Shown here in pieces: positions 4,625 through 6,574 of a stretch of DNA of 6,574 bases. A program made the translations under genes and the position numbers. The notes beneath the pieces were generated by a model. It had not been told where the DNA came from and searched no databases. It saw only the letters and a program-made list of their open reading frames with translations. Source of the stretch: Candidatus Sumerlaeota bacterium. GTDB taxonomy: Bacteria; UBP6; UBA1177. Location: contig SLGQ01000250.1 in assembly GCA_007136595.1 (NCBI GenBank), positions 1 through 6,574 on the forward strand. Reading direction: 5' to 3'. The stretch's first letter is position 1; every line of letters begins with the position of its first letter.

Positions 4625-5464
4625 TTAATTCTCCTGTTTTTGCAACTGCTCTTTTTTTAAGGAACTTTCATTGGGAAGCACCATTACGGCAATTCCTACA
4701 ACAATGGAGATCAAAGCTATTATCTGTGATGAAGAAAGGAGGTTGTTAAAAAACATTCCCCTTTCATCAGCCCTTGTAAATTCTATTATAAACCTGAAAA
4801 TACCATACATTACCATCCACAGTCCAAATATGGTTCCATCTTTTTTATACCGCTTTCTGACAAATATCCACAGAAAAAGAAATATGAGAAGATTTGCATA
4901 AAAAGATATCATCTGTGACGGAAAAACAGGATAAGGATCTGTCCTCAGATCAAGAAGAATGTCTCTTGCAAACTGATTTTTTGCACTTAACCCGAATCTG
5001 ATAAATCTTGTTGCCATCGAAGAGGATGATATTTCACCGAAACAGCAACCGTTAAGATAACATCCAAGTCTTCCTATCCCTACTCCCAAAGCAAGTCCGT
5101 AAGTATAAAGATCAAGATATTTCAAAAGAGGGGCTTTATGGTATCTGAAAAACCACACAACCGTAGGAAGACCGAAAATAACAGTTCCGTAAAAAGCCAG
5201 TCCTCCTCTCCAGAGAGCTATCATTGCAAGAGGTTTCTGTAAATATATTTCAAGGAATCCGTCAAAAACGATGTGCATTGCTCTCGCACCGATATATCCC
5301 ATTACTGTTACCCAGAATATGCCGTTGATCGAAAGCCCCATATCGAGACCCTTTCTTTTTGTTTCCCATAAAGCAAAGAAAATTCCAAGAGCAAGCCCTA
5401 TCATCCCCATGAAGTAGTAACTTGATACACTGAAACTGCCTATACTGAAAATGGTAGGTTTCAC
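4625..5464 (-). CDS. lgt: Prolipoprotein diacylglyceryl transferase
   Basis: Lgt carries out the first step of lipoprotein maturation, moving diacylglycerol from phosphatidylglycerol to the lipobox cysteine in the inner membrane. The 279-residue protein is of normal length with about seven hydrophobic segments. Family signatures include GYIGARAMHI (56-65), WRGGLAFYG (85-93), GIGRLGCYLNGCCFG (129-143) with the conserved Arg132 and Asn138, YPVFPSQ (178-184) and RFIIEFTRADERG (224-236). Tyr92 replaces the His of the E. coli HGG motif, a variant common outside enterics. The start is GTG 5464-5462, overlapping the lspA stop by four bases (GTGA), with AAGGGG at 5479-5474 as a good ribosome site. 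It is the last gene of ileS-lspA-lgt. The hydrophilic tail (KKEQLQKQEN) is cytoplasmic. No clear terminator follows; instead the Cys-rich promoter begins almost at once. Confidence 0.96.
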   Translation of the reverse strand: MKPTIFSIGSFSVSSYYFMGMIGLALGIFFALWETKRKGLDMGLSINGIFWVTVMGYIGARAMHIVFDGFLEIYLQKPLAMIALWRGGLAFYGTVIFGLPTVVWFFRYHKAPLLKYLDLYTYGLALGVGIGRLGCYLNGCCFGEISSSSMATRFIRFGLSAKNQFARDILLDLRTDPYPVFPSQMISFYANLLIFLFLWIFVRKRYKKDGTIFGLWMVMYGIFRFIIEFTRADERGMFFNNLLSSSQIIALISIVVGIAVMVLPNESSLKKEQLQKQEN

Positions 5465-5982
5465 TTTTTATCCCCTTTTGTATCCTGCTTTTGTTGAAGA
5501 AAGAGCGTTTCTATCGCCAGAAGAACAATTGATACGACAATTGCCGCATCTGCAATGTTAAATGTGGGCCAGTGATAGTGCCCTGCAGCATGCCAATCAA
5601 TAAAATCAACTACATAACCTCTGTAAAAACGGTCATACAGATTTCCTGCGGCACCACCTATTACAAATGCAAAAACCAGTCTGAGGATCACATTTTCAGC
5701 ATAAGTAAAAAGGAGATAAACAATTACAAGTGTTACCAGTGTACTGAATCCGAGAAAAATAAGTTTGCGATAAAATTCCGGAAGATTACCTCCAAGTCCC
5801 CATAGAGCGCCCCTGTTTTCAGCATAAACGAAACTCCACCACGATTCAAAAACTATTATTCTGTCACCACCTTTAAGGCGGTTGATAGCCCAAACCTTCG
5901 TTATCTGATCAAGTATGAATACCGGAAGAGCTATCGTCAAAAGATAGTATCCGTTTCTCAGCCTGAAATTATTAAAATTCAT
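5461..5982 (-). CDS. lspA: Lipoprotein signal peptidase (signal peptidase II)
   Basis: LspA is the inner-membrane aspartyl protease that removes the signal peptide of diacylglyceryl-modified prolipoproteins, acting directly after Lgt. The 173 residues and four hydrophobic segments fit the family. Motifs in order are LDQITK (24-29), ENRGALWG (55-62), GGAAGNLYDR (109-118), YVVDFIDWH (123-131) with catalytic Asp126, and FNIADAAI (141-148) with catalytic Asp145. All essential residues are present. The ATG at 5982 overlaps the ileS stop by four bases (ATGA) and its stop overlaps the lgt start, so the three genes are translationally coupled. It is a standard housekeeping gene with nothing unusual except a short Lys-rich tail. 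Confidence 0.97.
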   Translation of the reverse strand: MNFNNFRLRNGYYLLTIALPVFILDQITKVWAINRLKGGDRIIVFESWWSFVYAENRGALWGLGGNLPEFYRKLIFLGFSTLVTLVIVYLLFTYAENVILRLVFAFVIGGAAGNLYDRFYRGYVVDFIDWHAAGHYHWPTFNIADAAIVVSIVLLAIETLFLQQKQDTKGDKK

Positions 5983-6574
5983 TTAACAGCCTCATAACAG
6001 GTTTCACAAATTCCTTTTATTTCTTCAGTATAATCTTTGAGTTCTCTCTTTTTCCAACATCTTGGACACTTTTCTCCTTCTGCAGTACCTACCGATACCA
6101 GGACATTCATATCTTCAATTTGTACCATACCTTCATTTCTATCTGCTTTTTTAATTCCCGAAACAATGAAAAATGATTCAAGGTTGTCAAATTCTTCGTC
6201 CAGAACAGGCTCATTTTCCCAGTAAAGAGAAACAGATGCATCAAGCGAGTGTCCTATTGTCTTTTCTGCACGGAGAGTTTCAAGTTCTTTCTGGACAGCT
6301 TCTCTCACATCTATCAATCTTTCCCATTTTTTCAAAAACTCACTTTCTTCATCCGTAAGTTCTGCAAGCGGTATTTCTTCAAGAAAAACACTCTCTTTTT
6401 TATCTCCTGAAAGATATCCGTACGCTTCTTCAGCAGTAAAACTGAGCACCGGGGCAAGGGTAAAAATGGTTTCCCTTAATATTTTGTCAACAACGAACTG
6501 GCTTTTTCTCCTTCTTGGATCATCAGCTTTCATTGTGTAGCGGTCTTTTATAACATCAAGGTATATCGAACTCA
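5979..6574 (-). CDS. ileS: Isoleucyl-tRNA synthetase, C-terminal part (5' end beyond the window)
   Basis: The frame is open from the right edge to a TGA at 5981-5979, giving the last 197 residues; an internal ATG at 6533 is not the true start. The sequence begins SSIYLDVIKDRYT, which matches the IleRS anticodon-binding domain start. It continues with LAPVLSFTAEEAYGYL and a REAVQKELETLRAEKTIGHSL block typical of the C-terminal junction. It ends in the zinc-binding finger CPRCW...CETCYEAV (four Cys, fragment residues 169, 172, 189 and 192), which many bacterial IleRS need for activity. IleS charges tRNA-Ile with isoleucine in the cytoplasm. The ileS-lspA pairing is a widespread gene order. The catalytic HIGH/KMSKS part lies outside this window. 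Confidence 0.97.
   Translation of the reverse strand, partial: SSIYLDVIKDRYTMKADDPRRRKSQFVVDKILRETIFTLAPVLSFTAEEAYGYLSGDKKESVFLEEIPLAELTDEESEFLKKWERLIDVREAVQKELETLRAEKTIGHSLDASVSLYWENEPVLDEEFDNLESFFIVSGIKKADRNEGMVQIEDMNVLVSVGTAEGEKCPRCWKKRELKDYTEEIKGICETCYEAVK

Noticed and set aside
4671..4901. Plus-strand frames opposite lgt, lspA and ileS
   Set aside because: All overlap well-recognised housekeeping genes and show no family features of their own.

Overview
The window looks like part of the chromosome of an AT-rich Gram-negative-type bacterium. An ileS-lspA-lgt lipoprotein-processing operon, predicted periplasm-directed proteins and good sigma70-like promoters point that way. I cannot name the phylum from this stretch; an AT-rich anaerobic lineage such as the Deferribacterota is only a guess. 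No rRNA, tRNA, CRISPR array or transposase gene was recognised.

Layout from left to right. (1) 1-521, minus strand: the N-terminal 173 residues of an XRE-type HTH / ImmA-IrrE (COG2856) protein, cut by the window edge. (2) 687-1790, minus: a complete class II Fic-domain protein (AMPylator-like) with Fic_N, an inhibitory-helix motif, the full HPFYDGNGRTGR active site and a C-terminal winged helix. It lies between two nearly identical direct repeats of about 142-147 bp (453-598 and 1820-1966). Each repeat carries the upstream region plus the first 23 codons of the immA-like gene, so a stump of immA (1808-1888) sits directly in front of fic. (3) 2023-3768, plus: a promoter, a 5'-leader hairpin with a competing third arm, a DUF4143-type AAA ATPase with an intact nuclease-like C-terminal motif, and, 6 bp further on, an O6-alkylguanine-DNA alkyltransferase (ogt). 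(4) 4620-3798, minus: a consensus-like promoter with a dyad in its spacer, then two small exported-looking Cys-rich proteins, the second a metallothionein-like protein with 20 Cys. (5) 6574-4625, minus: the 3' part of ileS, then lspA and lgt, joined by 4-bp stop/start overlaps.

How the genes fit together. Region 5 is housekeeping: isoleucyl-tRNA synthetase plus the signal peptidase II and diacylglyceryl transferase that make lipoproteins. Region 4 probably handles metal or redox stress outside the cytoplasm (inference). Regions 1-3 look like an accessory patch. The fic insertion supplied both fic and immA with the same upstream sequence and left a truncated immA start codon region as a leader ORF. 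The main leads are this duplicated-promoter fic/immA arrangement and the Cys-rich gene pair with its own dyad-bearing promoter.
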